NCBI RefSeq assembly: GCF_005577435.1
Contig: NZ_CP040396.1
Location: forward strand, 3,985,001-4,049,000
Direction: 5' to 3'
Source of the DNA: Paenibacillus algicola
Lineage (GTDB): Bacteria > Bacillota > Bacilli > Paenibacillales > Paenibacillaceae
DNA length: 64,000 nt
The position numbers were made by a program, and so were the translations under genes. The notes under the pieces were generated by a model. The model made no database searches. It saw only the letters and a program-made list of their open reading frames with translations, and was not told the origin of the DNA. Below, piece by piece: positions 34,845 to 43,585 of the stretch. The first letter of the stretch is position 1; each line of letters begins with the position of its first letter.

Positions 34845-35873
34845 ATGAACGAGAGAGATCTGTATTTTGACAATTTAAAATTCTGGCTCATTCTGCTCGT
34901 GGTCGTGGGGCATTTCATGGAGCCGTTCTATGGGGAGTCGCCGCTGGGGACGCTGTATCCGTGGATCTATTCCTTCCATATGCCGCTGTTCGTATTTGTT
35001 GCCGGCTATTTCTCCAAAAGCATCACTTATCCCAAATATTATGTTCAGCTCGTGTCGAATCTGGCGCTGCCCTATCTGATCTTTGAGACGCTGTACACGT
35101 GGTTCGACTTCTATACGCAGGGCTTGGAGAAGCTGCATTTTACGTATTTTTATCCGTATTGGATTCTATGGTTTCTGTTTAGTATGCTGCTATGGAAAAT
35201 GCTGCTGCCCTATCTGCTCGTTCTCAAAGCGCCGCTGTGGATTGCTCTTTGGTCCTCCGTGCTGCTCGGTTATGCCCTTGATGTCGATTATTATGCCAGT
35301 GTCTCGCGGACGCTGTATTTTTTGCCGTTCTTCCTGCTGGGTGTTTATTTCAAAAGAGAATGGCTTCTCCCTTTAAAAAAACCGAGGGTGCGCCTGGTCT
35401 CGCTCCTGATACTCCTGTCCGGAGCCGTTCTGCTCCATACGCTGTCCCCCGTACTGGAGCCGGCCTGGTTCTATGGCGCGATGAACTATGCCCAGTTTGG
35501 GCTGGACACATGGTATGCGGGCGCGTTCCGGCTGCTCACGTATACGTTTACTCTGCTCATGGGGGCCGCATTTCTGTCCTGGGTCCCGCAGCAGCGGCAC
35601 TGGTATACTGACCGGGGCATGAACACGATGTATGTGTTTTTGCTGCACGGCTTTGTGGTCAAGTCGCTGCTCTACTTTGGCGTGCTGCAGGAGATCGGCT
35701 CCGTTGCCGGCGGCATTCTGCCGATCCTGCTCGGCGTGCTGGTCACGGTGCTCTTGTCATCCAGGGTCGTCAAAGCTAGTATGAGCTGGCTGGTGGAGCC
35801 CAATGTGAGCTTTTTGTTCAAGCCGCGCGTGACCCGACGATCCCGGGAGGTGCGGCGCAAGGAGGAGTTTTAG
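34845..35873 (+). CDS. Membrane acyltransferase (acyltransferase family 3)
   Basis: A 342-residue protein with about ten hydrophobic segments. The N terminus DLYFDNLKFWLILLVVVGHF contains the family 3 pattern with the active-site His in the first helix, and SFHMPLFVFVAGYFSKS is also typical. Such enzymes move acetyl or succinyl groups onto sugars of surface polymers. It lies next to galU and near the glycan locus, so modification of a surface polysaccharide is likely but unproved. No extracytoplasmic SGNH domain is attached. Confidence 0.82.
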   Translation: MNERDLYFDNLKFWLILLVVVGHFMEPFYGESPLGTLYPWIYSFHMPLFVFVAGYFSKSITYPKYYVQLVSNLALPYLIFETLYTWFDFYTQGLEKLHFTYFYPYWILWFLFSMLLWKMLLPYLLVLKAPLWIALWSSVLLGYALDVDYYASVSRTLYFLPFFLLGVYFKREWLLPLKKPRVRLVSLLILLSGAVLLHTLSPVLEPAWFYGAMNYAQFGLDTWYAGAFRLLTYTFTLLMGAAFLSWVPQQRHWYTDRGMNTMYVFLLHGFVVKSLLYFGVLQEIGSVAGGILPILLGVLVTVLLSSRVVKASMSWLVEPNVSFLFKPRVTRRSREVRRKEEF

Positions 35874-35875
35874 GG

Positions 35876-36484
35876 TTAGCGCATCTCCCACCGCTCTCCC
35901 GTATCCATGTCCGTCAGCAGCACAATGCTCCGGCTGTGGGGAAGGTATTCAATCATGTAAGTATGCTCCGGGTCCAGGTTCTCAATCAGGCCGCTGTATC
36001 TCAGCACCTCCCCGGATTCCAGAATGAATTTGGTCGAACTGCCAGGTCCTCTGGAGGAGGCGGCGTGGAAATATTCGATATCCTGCGGCACACCGGTAAA
36101 CACTCTGAAGTCCTTCTGATAGTAATGGGGAATATCCAGCAGGTCATTCCGTCCCCAATAGCAAACTCCGGCCAGGACGAGGAGAAAGAGAAGGTTGGAT
36201 GCCATTTTTGCAGAATAGACGTAGTCCTTCCAGCTGTTTGCGCGGTGAGCGGCAATGAGGTTGGAGGAAATCAGGTATAGCAGCAGAAACAACAGCATAA
36301 TACTGCCTGCAATCACGGTGGCGGTGATATCCTTCAGCAGCACAAATGATAACAGCGCAATAAATAGTCCGGCCAAGAGCAGCAGGGCCATGGTTTTGGC
36401 ATGCCGCTCAAACAGGAGCTCTAATCGGTGCTTGGGGGCTTCTGTTTCTGTTTCTGTTGAGGGCTGGGGTGAGGATGTGGTCAT
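35876..36484 (-). CDS. Membrane protein of unknown function
   Basis: A 202-residue protein not recognised. Residues 1-30 are polar, then two hydrophobic segments (about 33-53 and 57-78), a basic loop, and a third (about 95-113). The remaining ~90 residues form a soluble domain that includes EVLRYSGLIENLDPEHTYMI and ends RSIVLLTDMDTGERWEMR. The start is ATG 36484, with AAGGAG 7 bases upstream; the frame extends to 36511 but without a site. It converges with the acyltransferase gene with a gap of 2 bases. Confidence 0.7.
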   Translation of the reverse strand: MTTSSPQPSTETETEAPKHRLELLFERHAKTMALLLLAGLFIALLSFVLLKDITATVIAGSIMLLFLLLYLISSNLIAAHRANSWKDYVYSAKMASNLLFLLVLAGVCYWGRNDLLDIPHYYQKDFRVFTGVPQDIEYFHAASSRGPGSSTKFILESGEVLRYSGLIENLDPEHTYMIEYLPHSRSIVLLTDMDTGERWEMR

Positions 36485-36559
36485 GCGTAATCTCCTTTCG
36501 ACGGGGTTCATAAGTATGTACGGTCAGAGCCAGGCTGATGAATCATAAAGTGTCATATC

Positions 36560-36597
36560 AAAAAGGAGCGCAGCCCGAACTTGCGGCAGCACTCCTT
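36560..36597 (-). terminator. Terminator of the U32 peptidase gene
   Basis: On the minus strand AAGGAGTGCTGCCG, a short loop, and CGGGCTGCGCTCCT form an imperfect stem followed by TTTTT, just after the stop at 36606. Confidence 0.85.
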
Positions 36598-36605
36598 CAT
36601 GGTTC

Positions 36606-39119
36606 CTATTTCACCAGCTGTCCCCGGGTAACCCCGAGCTGGTTCGTTGCTTTCAGCTGCTTCCACACCTGGGTTCCGCTAATTTCGCCGCGCAGTGCGC
36701 GATGATACAGGTCAATGACCTCCTGCACCTGCTCCGGCGTTTCTTCCAGGAACTCTACGCGGTATCTGGAGACGCCCAGCTCCATAAAATTACTCAGATA
36801 CTCTGCTCCCGACTGCTCGATCGCATTGTAGACGGTATTCCGGCAGCCTTCATCCACCCGCACGGGGTGGGACATGCCGATCCGGTCCTGAAGCGAGGCG
36901 CGGTGCTCCTCGCAGGGACGCCCGCAGTTGGTGAAGTCGGTGCCTTCACTCATAAACGTGCAGTATACACAATGCTCCGTATGGAACATCGGCAAATGCT
37001 GATGAATGACAATCTCCATTCTGGAGGTGTCCGAACGGCGAAGCAGGTCAATCATCTGCTGGATGTTCAAATCATACGACGGCGTCACGAGCTCGCAGCC
37101 GGACTCGATGAACAGGTCAGCTGCCTTATGGTTAGCAATGTTCAGCGAGAAGTCTCCGATCAGGCGAGGATGAGTCTGGTCGGGATGCTCCAGCCGGTGG
37201 CGCAGGTAGAAATACAGCGCCCCGGTGTTGCGCACCAGCACGGCATCCGGCTGGAGGCGCAAAATGTTGTTGTGGTAGCCGTTCTCGCCCGGCATATGAA
37301 TGCGCGGCGTAGCCAGCGCGATCTGCTTGCCGGCCGCCCGGACGGCATCCACGGCTGCCGGGAATTGCTTAATAAATTCGAAGTCGGCGTAGATCATCTC
37401 GACGCCGGCTTCCAGCGCAGCCTGTACCTGCGGCAGGCTGCGGCAGAGCGCGGTCAGCTGTGCTTCACCGCGCGGCACTTGCGATGCCGGTATGGAGGCA
37501 TCGCCGTAGACCGAGGCCTCCCGTTTGATGTAGACGGGAGGCTTCGGGCGCTCGCCCGACAGCAGCTCCACCGCCTGGCGGCGGATGCTGTTGAGCTCGC
37601 GCATCGGCACGATGACATCGCCGTGCAGCTCGGCCTCGAGCTGCTCCAGCTGATAGATCGTGCCGCCCAGGCGCCCGAACTGCTCCTCCAGCAGCTCGCG
37701 GTTCATCGGGCGCTTCTTCGCGAATTCCAGCTCCAGCTCTGAATCCACACGGACCGTGGTGCCCTTCTGGACATCGGTCCACCAGGTGGACAGAGGCTGT
37801 CCCGGACTTCCGCTGACGCGGACGTGCACCGGGAATACCCGGTACGGCTTGTCTGTCTCAAACGTCTGACGCAGCCGCTTATCGAGCGCCGGGTCGTTCG
37901 TCTTCCAGATCCGGTCGCCGACATGCAGCCGGCGCAGATCGACATCACTGCGGCCGGGCACAATGTCGACGATCCAGCCTTCGCCAGCCTCGCCTTCCAG
38001 CTTCACGCCTTTGCGGCGGACATCATAGACACGGCCGCCCTCTTCCTTGCGCGTCGGATCTCCGGCATCAAACACAATGCCGTCCCCGCGCTTGAGCGGA
38101 GCCTCCAGGCGGCAGACTACGCCGTCCCGCAAAATCTGCTCTACCTTGCCCAGGTATACCCCGCGGCTCTTCGGAAACGTGCCATCGACCAGCTGCTTAT
38201 TGTTCGTTCCGCTAAGGAACCCGTGGGTAAAGCCGCGCGAGAAGCTCTGCTGCAGCTCGCGGATGTCTTCCTTGCTCGGCTTGGCGTTCTCCCCGTCAAA
38301 ATATTGGTCAATCGCCTTGCGGTACTTGCTGACCACATTGGCTACATATTCCGGTGTCTTCAGGCGTCCTTCAATCTTGAAGGACGTCACGCCGGCCTCA
38401 ATCAGCTCTGGCATCAGATCAATGGCAGCCAGATCCTTCGGTGACAGCAAATACGCCACATCGCCCATCGGCTGCTGCACACCATCAACCATCAAATCGT
38501 ACGGCAGGCGGCAGGCCTGCGCGCATTCGCCGCGGTTCGCCGAGCGGCCGCCCCACATCTCCGAGGTCAGGCACTGACCGGAGTAGGACACGCACAGCGC
38601 TCCATGCACGAACACTTCCATCGGCAGGCGGGCCTGTTCTCCGATTTTTTGAATCTGTTTCAGGTTGTTCTCGCGGCCCAGGACGACCCGCTCCATGCCC
38701 CAAGGCTTCGTAAACTCCACCGCTTCCGGGGATGTGATCGTCATCTGAGTAGAGCCGTGAATTGGAAAATCCGGAGAAATCTCGCGGATCAGCTTCACCA
38801 GTCCCAGGTCCTGCACGATGACGGCATCGACGCCGGCATCCACACAGGCGTCAATGAGCTCCTTCGCTTCCTCCAGCTCATTCTCAAACACGAGAATGTT
38901 AAACGTGAGGAAGCCCTTTACGCCATAGCTGTGCAAAAAAGACATAATTTCCGGCAGCTCATTCATCCGGAAATTGTTCGCCCGTGCCCGGGCATTAAAC
39001 TTTTCGACTCCAAAAAATATCGCGTCTGCGCCGTTTGCCACCGCAGCCCGCATGCAGTCCCAATCGCCTGCAGGCGCAAGAAGCTCAACATCCTCCCTGC
39101 GCAACATCGGTGTATCCAT
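36606..39119 (-). CDS. Peptidase U32 family protein (two-domain, with DUF3656)
   Basis: An 837-residue protein. Residues ~10-290 form the U32 catalytic-like TIM barrel with ELLAPAGDWDCMRAAVANGAD, QDLGLV, VFVHGALCVSYSGQC and GECAQACRLPYD, whose cysteines are conserved. The DUF3656 segment follows, and a second barrel-like half ends with another Cys group (CVYCTF, NCGRPC). Family members include collagenase-like proteases and the RlhA enzyme that hydroxylates 23S rRNA with prephenate, so an RNA hydroxylation role is as likely as proteolysis. The start is ATG 39119 (MDTPML), 7 bases after GGGAGG; the longer frame to 39200 has no such site. Confidence 0.88.
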   Translation of the reverse strand: MDTPMLRREDVELLAPAGDWDCMRAAVANGADAIFFGVEKFNARARANNFRMNELPEIMSFLHSYGVKGFLTFNILVFENELEEAKELIDACVDAGVDAVIVQDLGLVKLIREISPDFPIHGSTQMTITSPEAVEFTKPWGMERVVLGRENNLKQIQKIGEQARLPMEVFVHGALCVSYSGQCLTSEMWGGRSANRGECAQACRLPYDLMVDGVQQPMGDVAYLLSPKDLAAIDLMPELIEAGVTSFKIEGRLKTPEYVANVVSKYRKAIDQYFDGENAKPSKEDIRELQQSFSRGFTHGFLSGTNNKQLVDGTFPKSRGVYLGKVEQILRDGVVCRLEAPLKRGDGIVFDAGDPTRKEEGGRVYDVRRKGVKLEGEAGEGWIVDIVPGRSDVDLRRLHVGDRIWKTNDPALDKRLRQTFETDKPYRVFPVHVRVSGSPGQPLSTWWTDVQKGTTVRVDSELELEFAKKRPMNRELLEEQFGRLGGTIYQLEQLEAELHGDVIVPMRELNSIRRQAVELLSGERPKPPVYIKREASVYGDASIPASQVPRGEAQLTALCRSLPQVQAALEAGVEMIYADFEFIKQFPAAVDAVRAAGKQIALATPRIHMPGENGYHNNILRLQPDAVLVRNTGALYFYLRHRLEHPDQTHPRLIGDFSLNIANHKAADLFIESGCELVTPSYDLNIQQMIDLLRRSDTSRMEIVIHQHLPMFHTEHCVYCTFMSEGTDFTNCGRPCEEHRASLQDRIGMSHPVRVDEGCRNTVYNAIEQSGAEYLSNFMELGVSRYRVEFLEETPEQVQEVIDLYHRALRGEISGTQVWKQLKATNQLGVTRGQLVK

Positions 39120-39330
39120 GTATATCCTCCCAAACCGGGATTTCCATCGCCGGTACCTATATATTTCCAAGATGTCCAAAACGCCGTCCCGACATTCCAT
39201 CAGCCATGCATGCTATAACTTATTAATTGTAGCAAAAACCGCAACAGATAAAAAGACTTTCTACAAATAGGCATCCCTTCGGCGCGGCGTATCCCGGGTG
39301 CGCGGGCTGTGCGCTGGAGTGCTTGCTAGC

Positions 39331-39766
39331 GAGTTCGGTTTTTCGCGTTCATTTGGCGCGGGGGCGGGCTGTCGACGTAACGAGTTCGGTTTTTCGCATT
39401 CGTTTACTCCTGATGCGCCATACCGACGCAACGAGTTCGGTTTTTCGCATTCGTTTGCTCCAAATGCGCCATACCGACGTAACGGGTTCGGTTTTTCGCA
39501 TTCGTTTACTCCAGATGCGCGATACCGACGCAACGAGTTCACTTTTTCGCATTCGTTTGCTCCAGATGCGCCGTATCGACGTAACCAGTTCGGTTTTTCG
39601 CGTTCGTTTGGCGCGGGGGCGGGCTGCCGACGTAACGAGTTCGGTTTTTCGCGTTTGTTTGGCGCGGGGGCGGGCTGCCGCCGCAACGAGTTCGGTTTTT
39701 CGCATTCGTTTGCTCCAAATGCGCCATACCGACGCAATGAGTTCACTTTTTCGCACTCGTTCGGCC
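39331..39766 (+). repeat. 51-bp tandem repeat array 1 (9 units)
   Basis: Nine units with T5 runs starting at 39339, 39390, 39441, 39492, 39543, 39594, 39645, 39696 and 39747, exactly 51 bases apart. Each unit has a constant half (GAGTTCG, G or C, TTTTT, CGC, then ATTCGTTTG or close variants) and a semi-variable half. Six carry CTCCA/CTCCT...GCGCCATACCGACG-like variable halves; three, following 39339, 39594 and 39645, carry GGCGCGGGGGCGG instead. The array lies upstream of the U32 gene and downstream of the stalk-protein terminator. Long open frames cross it on both strands, but none has a ribosome site or family match, so no CDS is called. Confidence 0.95.
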
Positions 39767-39817
39767 TGAACGCGGCCCGGACGCGGCCCGCCGCGCCCTG
39801 TTACCCCCGCCACGCTG

Positions 39818-39853
39818 AAAAAGGCCGCCGGCAGCAGCTCTGTCCCGGCGACC
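39818..39853 (-). terminator. Terminator downstream of the stalk-domain gene
   Basis: On the minus strand GGTCGCCGG pairs with CCGGCGGCC (one G-T pair), followed by TTTTT. It lies 70 bases after the stop at 39923 and separates that transcript from repeat array 1. Confidence 0.8.
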
Positions 39854-39922
39854 TTTACCACGAAGTCTATCGTTACTTCTACCGCGCACATCCCCAGCGT
39901 CCGGCGGGGTAGAAAGGATGAC

Positions 39923-41863
39923 CTACCGCACGCTTTGCAGCACTCGCTCAAGGGTTTGCAGCTGCGTAGCTGTAGCGTTGGCATCCTCCAGCTGAATGGT
40001 CACGGTGTGCACAATGCCATCCCGCTCAAACACCAGATAACGCTCGGTGTGCCCGAATGTTTTACCCGGGAAGTGCAGCTCGAACGATACGGCCGGCACG
40101 CCGGCAAGCGTAATATTGCGGACGCCGAGGCCTTTGGCCTCCGACTCGCCGAAGCTGGATGACGTTTTGTCGTTATAGTAGGCCTGGAGATGTTTGAGGA
40201 CCGTGCTCCGGGCTGTATTTTTTACAGAATCGATCTCGAACGTGCCGCCCGGCAGCTCATATTCCACATTCCCCGATTCAAACCAGTCCCTGGACGAGCT
40301 CCAATTCTCTGGCAGGCTCACGGTGTAAGCATAAGCCTTGGAGGATCGCTTGACCATCGCGCTGGAATTCTGCAGATACGCAGGCGTCCCCAGATTACCA
40401 AACTCACCGGGCACGACATCATAGTCGATAATCATCGACGCCAGCACAGCCTCCCACATATCTGCCGCGAGAGTGCTTTCATCATCTACCCGGTACGTCA
40501 GCTCATAGCGGTACCCCTCATGCTGTATCAAAAAGCTATACTCGGTATACCACCGCCCCCGATCCACATAGCGCACCTTCACCATCTGGCCTTCTTGACC
40601 GGAAATGCTGATCGGAACGGCCTTCTCCAGCTCGTAGGCATCCGGTACAAAGGTGTCGGCATAATAGCTCTCCAGCTGCTGCACCCACTGCTTCAGATCT
40701 CCCTGCTGTCCCTCGGGAGCAGAATGGACATCCATGAGGAAGCCGCCTTCTCCCTCTTTGCCATAGTAATACTCATCGTAATACATCCAGTCTGCCGGAA
40801 TCCCCACGGTAATCCCGTAATCCGGCTCGTTCAGCATGCGCAGCCCCTCTTCGACAGAGGATAAATCCTTCACCTTGGCCTTGGCGCTCCCTTCCGGAAA
40901 TACCGGCTGAAAAGAATTCAGCAGCCCGCCAAAAGCACTCATATCTCTATAATGCACCGCGTCACGATCGGCAAAATAAAGCTCATACACCCGGCCGTTA
41001 TCATAGTACATACGGGTTTCCCAAATGAATTCATCACTGTCCCGCGAAAAAATTCTCGCGTACGGGTAGCTCCCCCGGCTCACGATTTCCCGGTGCACCA
41101 CCAGATCTCCGGCATCCTCCGCATTGCGAAGAAGCTGAGCCAGCAGGGCCTTGGGCTCCTGCTCCTCTGGCGCATCGCTGACATACAGCTCCATATAATA
41201 GCGGCCGGTGGCGTCCACAAATTCTACGGAGCTCTCATCCCCGGCATAGCTGTTGACCATCATGCCCGACGGATAATCGATGCTCCAGCCGTAATAGCTG
41301 TTACCGATCCGGGTCGGCTGATTGACGGATTCTCCGCTAAAGCCGCCCTCTTCCTCCGAAGGCTGCTTATCCTGCACCTTCATGGTGATGCTCACCCTGC
41401 CCTTGGAGTCTACGCCGACCTTGGCTCCCAGGCCTTGCGCCACCGCGCGAAGCGGAACCATCAAGGTATCTGAGATCATTTGCGGCTCAACCGGCAAGAC
41501 GATCTTCCGTCCGTCGATCCAGGCTGTACTGCTGCCGATGGTCATGACCAGCCGGTGCGGTCCCTGCAGCAGCGTCACGCGCGTCGTGCCCTCCAGCGTT
41601 ACCTGACTGCCGAACGCTTTTGAAAATACGCCAAGCGGCACCATGAGATGGCCCTGCTTGATGACCGGCTTCACAATGGGAGCGGCAGCCCCGTTAATGT
41701 CCGCGCTCGGGCTTCCCTGCTTCAGGGACAGCACGACGTTCTGATTCTCTGCGCCCCAGGCGGCAGAAGCTGCCAGCGTGCTGCCCAGCAGAGACGCCGC
41801 CAGCAGCAAACTCATAGCACGCTGACGATGTGATTTTGAAATGAAACGCTGAGAGCTTGTCAT
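39923..41863 (-). CDS. Secreted stalk-domain (copper amine oxidase N-terminal-like) protein
   Basis: A 646-residue exported protein. It has a basic start, a hydrophobic core and an ASAAWGA cleavage region within the first ~40 residues. Residues ~45-165 match the stalk domain of the copper amine oxidase N-terminal type (MVPLGVFSKAFG, IDGRKIVLPVEPQ, LMVPLRAVAQGLGA). The rest (~190-646) contains three related beta-rich segments around YYGWSIDYPSG, YGITVGIPADW and YAYTVSLPENW, suggesting an internally repeated PsbP/DUF-like fold. No catalytic site is seen. ATG 41863 overlaps the htrA stop as ATGA, so the two are coupled and may act together in the envelope. Confidence 0.8.
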   Translation of the reverse strand: MTSSQRFISKSHRQRAMSLLLAASLLGSTLAASAAWGAENQNVVLSLKQGSPSADINGAAAPIVKPVIKQGHLMVPLGVFSKAFGSQVTLEGTTRVTLLQGPHRLVMTIGSSTAWIDGRKIVLPVEPQMISDTLMVPLRAVAQGLGAKVGVDSKGRVSITMKVQDKQPSEEEGGFSGESVNQPTRIGNSYYGWSIDYPSGMMVNSYAGDESSVEFVDATGRYYMELYVSDAPEEQEPKALLAQLLRNAEDAGDLVVHREIVSRGSYPYARIFSRDSDEFIWETRMYYDNGRVYELYFADRDAVHYRDMSAFGGLLNSFQPVFPEGSAKAKVKDLSSVEEGLRMLNEPDYGITVGIPADWMYYDEYYYGKEGEGGFLMDVHSAPEGQQGDLKQWVQQLESYYADTFVPDAYELEKAVPISISGQEGQMVKVRYVDRGRWYTEYSFLIQHEGYRYELTYRVDDESTLAADMWEAVLASMIIDYDVVPGEFGNLGTPAYLQNSSAMVKRSSKAYAYTVSLPENWSSSRDWFESGNVEYELPGGTFEIDSVKNTARSTVLKHLQAYYNDKTSSSFGESEAKGLGVRNITLAGVPAVSFELHFPGKTFGHTERYLVFERDGIVHTVTIQLEDANATATQLQTLERVLQSVR

Positions 41864-42930
41864 ACCTCCACCTCTTCTTCCCACTCGGCATCCTCCACAG
41901 GCTCGTTGATGCCACTGCTTAACACAAGCGGTACGCTGACAATATCACCGTCTCTTTGCATCAGCAGCTTCACCTTCGTACCAGGCGCATACAGCTTGAG
42001 CATCTCGTTAATATCAACAATGGAGTATACTCTCTTGCCGTTAATAGCGTACAGCACGTCCCCTTTGGAGATCCCCGCCTGAATGGCTTCGAGAGACGTT
42101 ACGTCGGTCACCTGTAGCGGATCCTCGCTCGGGAAGCCGACAATTGCCGAAAAGCTTTCCTCCAGCGAAAGTCCCAGCCCTGCCCGCTTCACCTCACCGT
42201 ATTGAATCAGCTGCTTGACGACATAGCCCACGGTCTCGGAAGGGATGGAGAAGCCCATGTTTTCCACGCCGATCGCCGAAAATTTCATACTGTTAATGCC
42301 AATCACTTCGCCCTTCATATTCACGAGCGGCCCGCCGCTGTTGCCCGGATTAATCGCCGTATCCGTCTGGATCAGGCGATAGGAGCTGTCGATGCTGCGG
42401 TTCAAACCGCTGACCACCCCAACCGTGGCCGAGTTGCGCAAGGAGAAGGAGATCGGAGTACCGATCGCAGCCACCTTTTCGCCAACCTGAGCGTTCTGGC
42501 TTGTTACGGCAAACACAGCCGGCTTCAGTCCTTTGGCATTGATTTTGACGACAGCAATATCGCTAACATCGTCACTGAACACGCTGCGGGCCTGATAGGT
42601 CTTGCCGTCCGAGGTGACGACCTGAATTGTGCTTAGCCGGTCCACTACATGCGCATTCGTCACAATCCAGCCATCCTTGCTCAAAATAACTCCACTTCCA
42701 TGAGACAGATTATATCGATCCTCGGTATACATGCCGCCCGTCAGCTTGCCTGCAATGCCCACCACCGACGGTGACATCCCCTGAATAACCTGCGGCACAG
42801 AATCCTGCGGATATGTATAAGCGCTGTTGTTCTTGGTAGCCGCTGCAGCCATGCCCGGATGGAGCACTGAACTAAGCAGCATGATGCCGGCAGCAACAAG
42901 GGCTGCCGTGGTCTTTTTCCATAAGTGCAT
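41860..42930 (-). CDS. Secreted HtrA/DegP-type serine protease (S1C) with PDZ domain
   Basis: A 356-residue protease. Residues 1-31 are a signal peptide ending AAAA. The catalytic triad is visible: His in IVTNAHVVD, Asp in DDVSDIAVVK, Ser in NPGNSGGPLV. A PDZ domain follows (about 245-335: GLSLEESFSAIVGF ... GDVLYAINGKRV). The C terminus is acidic (EDAEWEEEVEV). Unlike B. subtilis HtrA proteins it has a cleavable-looking signal rather than an N-terminal cytoplasmic tail and anchor. Likely role: quality control of exported proteins. It heads a two-gene operon with the stalk-domain protein. Confidence 0.88.
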   Translation of the reverse strand: MHLWKKTTAALVAAGIMLLSSVLHPGMAAAATKNNSAYTYPQDSVPQVIQGMSPSVVGIAGKLTGGMYTEDRYNLSHGSGVILSKDGWIVTNAHVVDRLSTIQVVTSDGKTYQARSVFSDDVSDIAVVKINAKGLKPAVFAVTSQNAQVGEKVAAIGTPISFSLRNSATVGVVSGLNRSIDSSYRLIQTDTAINPGNSGGPLVNMKGEVIGINSMKFSAIGVENMGFSIPSETVGYVVKQLIQYGEVKRAGLGLSLEESFSAIVGFPSEDPLQVTDVTSLEAIQAGISKGDVLYAINGKRVYSIVDINEMLKLYAPGTKVKLLMQRDGDIVSVPLVLSSGINEPVEDAEWEEEVEV

Positions 42931-43052
42931 TTATTGAATTCATCCTCTCTGCGCCCAATCCAGCCGCTTCCTCAATTTACCATGAATCTTTGAATTCTAC
43001 TACCTGCGAAATTCATACCGGACCATCTATAATTCCTTTGGCCAGAAACAAC

Positions 43053-43089
43053 AAAAAAACGCCCGCTCCGCACGCTGCGAAAGGACGCT
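43053..43089 (-). terminator. Terminator of the small membrane protein gene
   Basis: On the minus strand GCGTCC pairs with GGGCGT, with an inner TTTCGCA/TGCGGAG stem, then TTTTTTT. It lies about 20 bases after the stop at 43111. Confidence 0.8.
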
Positions 43090-43110
43090 TTCTTATGTAG
43101 CCTTATTTGC

Positions 43111-43326
43111 TTAGTTGCCGCCGTTAATCCAGTTCAGCACCATAGCATAGTCCGAATACAGGAACACGCCCAGGCTGACGAGTCCGAATGCGATGGCAAA
43201 TTTATTCTTCTGGCGGGCCATCAACAAGCGAACCACGCCGATCGCAATTACAATCGTAAACAGGATCATAAAAACATCAAAATGCTTAAAAACGGCCGTG
43301 CTATCCGCAGCTGTAGCAATGAACAT
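43111..43326 (-). CDS. Small two-helix membrane protein
   Basis: A 71-residue protein of unknown function. Two hydrophobic helices (about 17-34 and 42-62) flank a short basic turn (LMARQKNKF), giving a hairpin with both ends outside. GGGGG lies upstream of ATG 43326 and a terminator follows, so it appears to be a real single-gene unit. It is too short to place in a family by eye. Confidence 0.7.
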   Translation of the reverse strand: MFIATAADSTAVFKHFDVFMILFTIVIAIGVVRLLMARQKNKFAIAFGLVSLGVFLYSDYAMVLNWINGGN

Positions 43327-43585
43327 GAAACGTACCCCCTTGAATTCTCGGACATGATTACATATCTTCTTCTATGTTATCCGCGCCCGGGTTCTGATGC
43401 AAGCCCTCTCATTGAAAAAATAACGAAATTCTCGTGAATTTTGTGATTTTTCGCCCTGGGGGCTTCCATATTTTCGTTTACGGTTACAGGAATCTATGGT
43501 AATATCAACACAATATCATACTATTCTAATCGGAATTATGGCGTGTAATCATCAATTCTAACCATTGCAGGAGGCGTTAATTCAT

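Noticed and set aside
39331..39766. CRISPR array
   Set aside because: Units have a regular 51-base period with a constant and a variable half, but the variable halves recur and resemble each other, and there are no cas genes.
39261..39984. Open frames of 150-210 codons across repeat array 1
   Set aside because: Same periodic artefact; some run into the terminator and into the stalk-protein gene on the wrong frame.
43514..43538. CymR-type site upstream of the nitrite/sulfite reductase
   Set aside because: The right half (A-N-W-NN-A-NNN-GGAATT-A) fits, but the left half TAAWNC does not, so the match is too weak.
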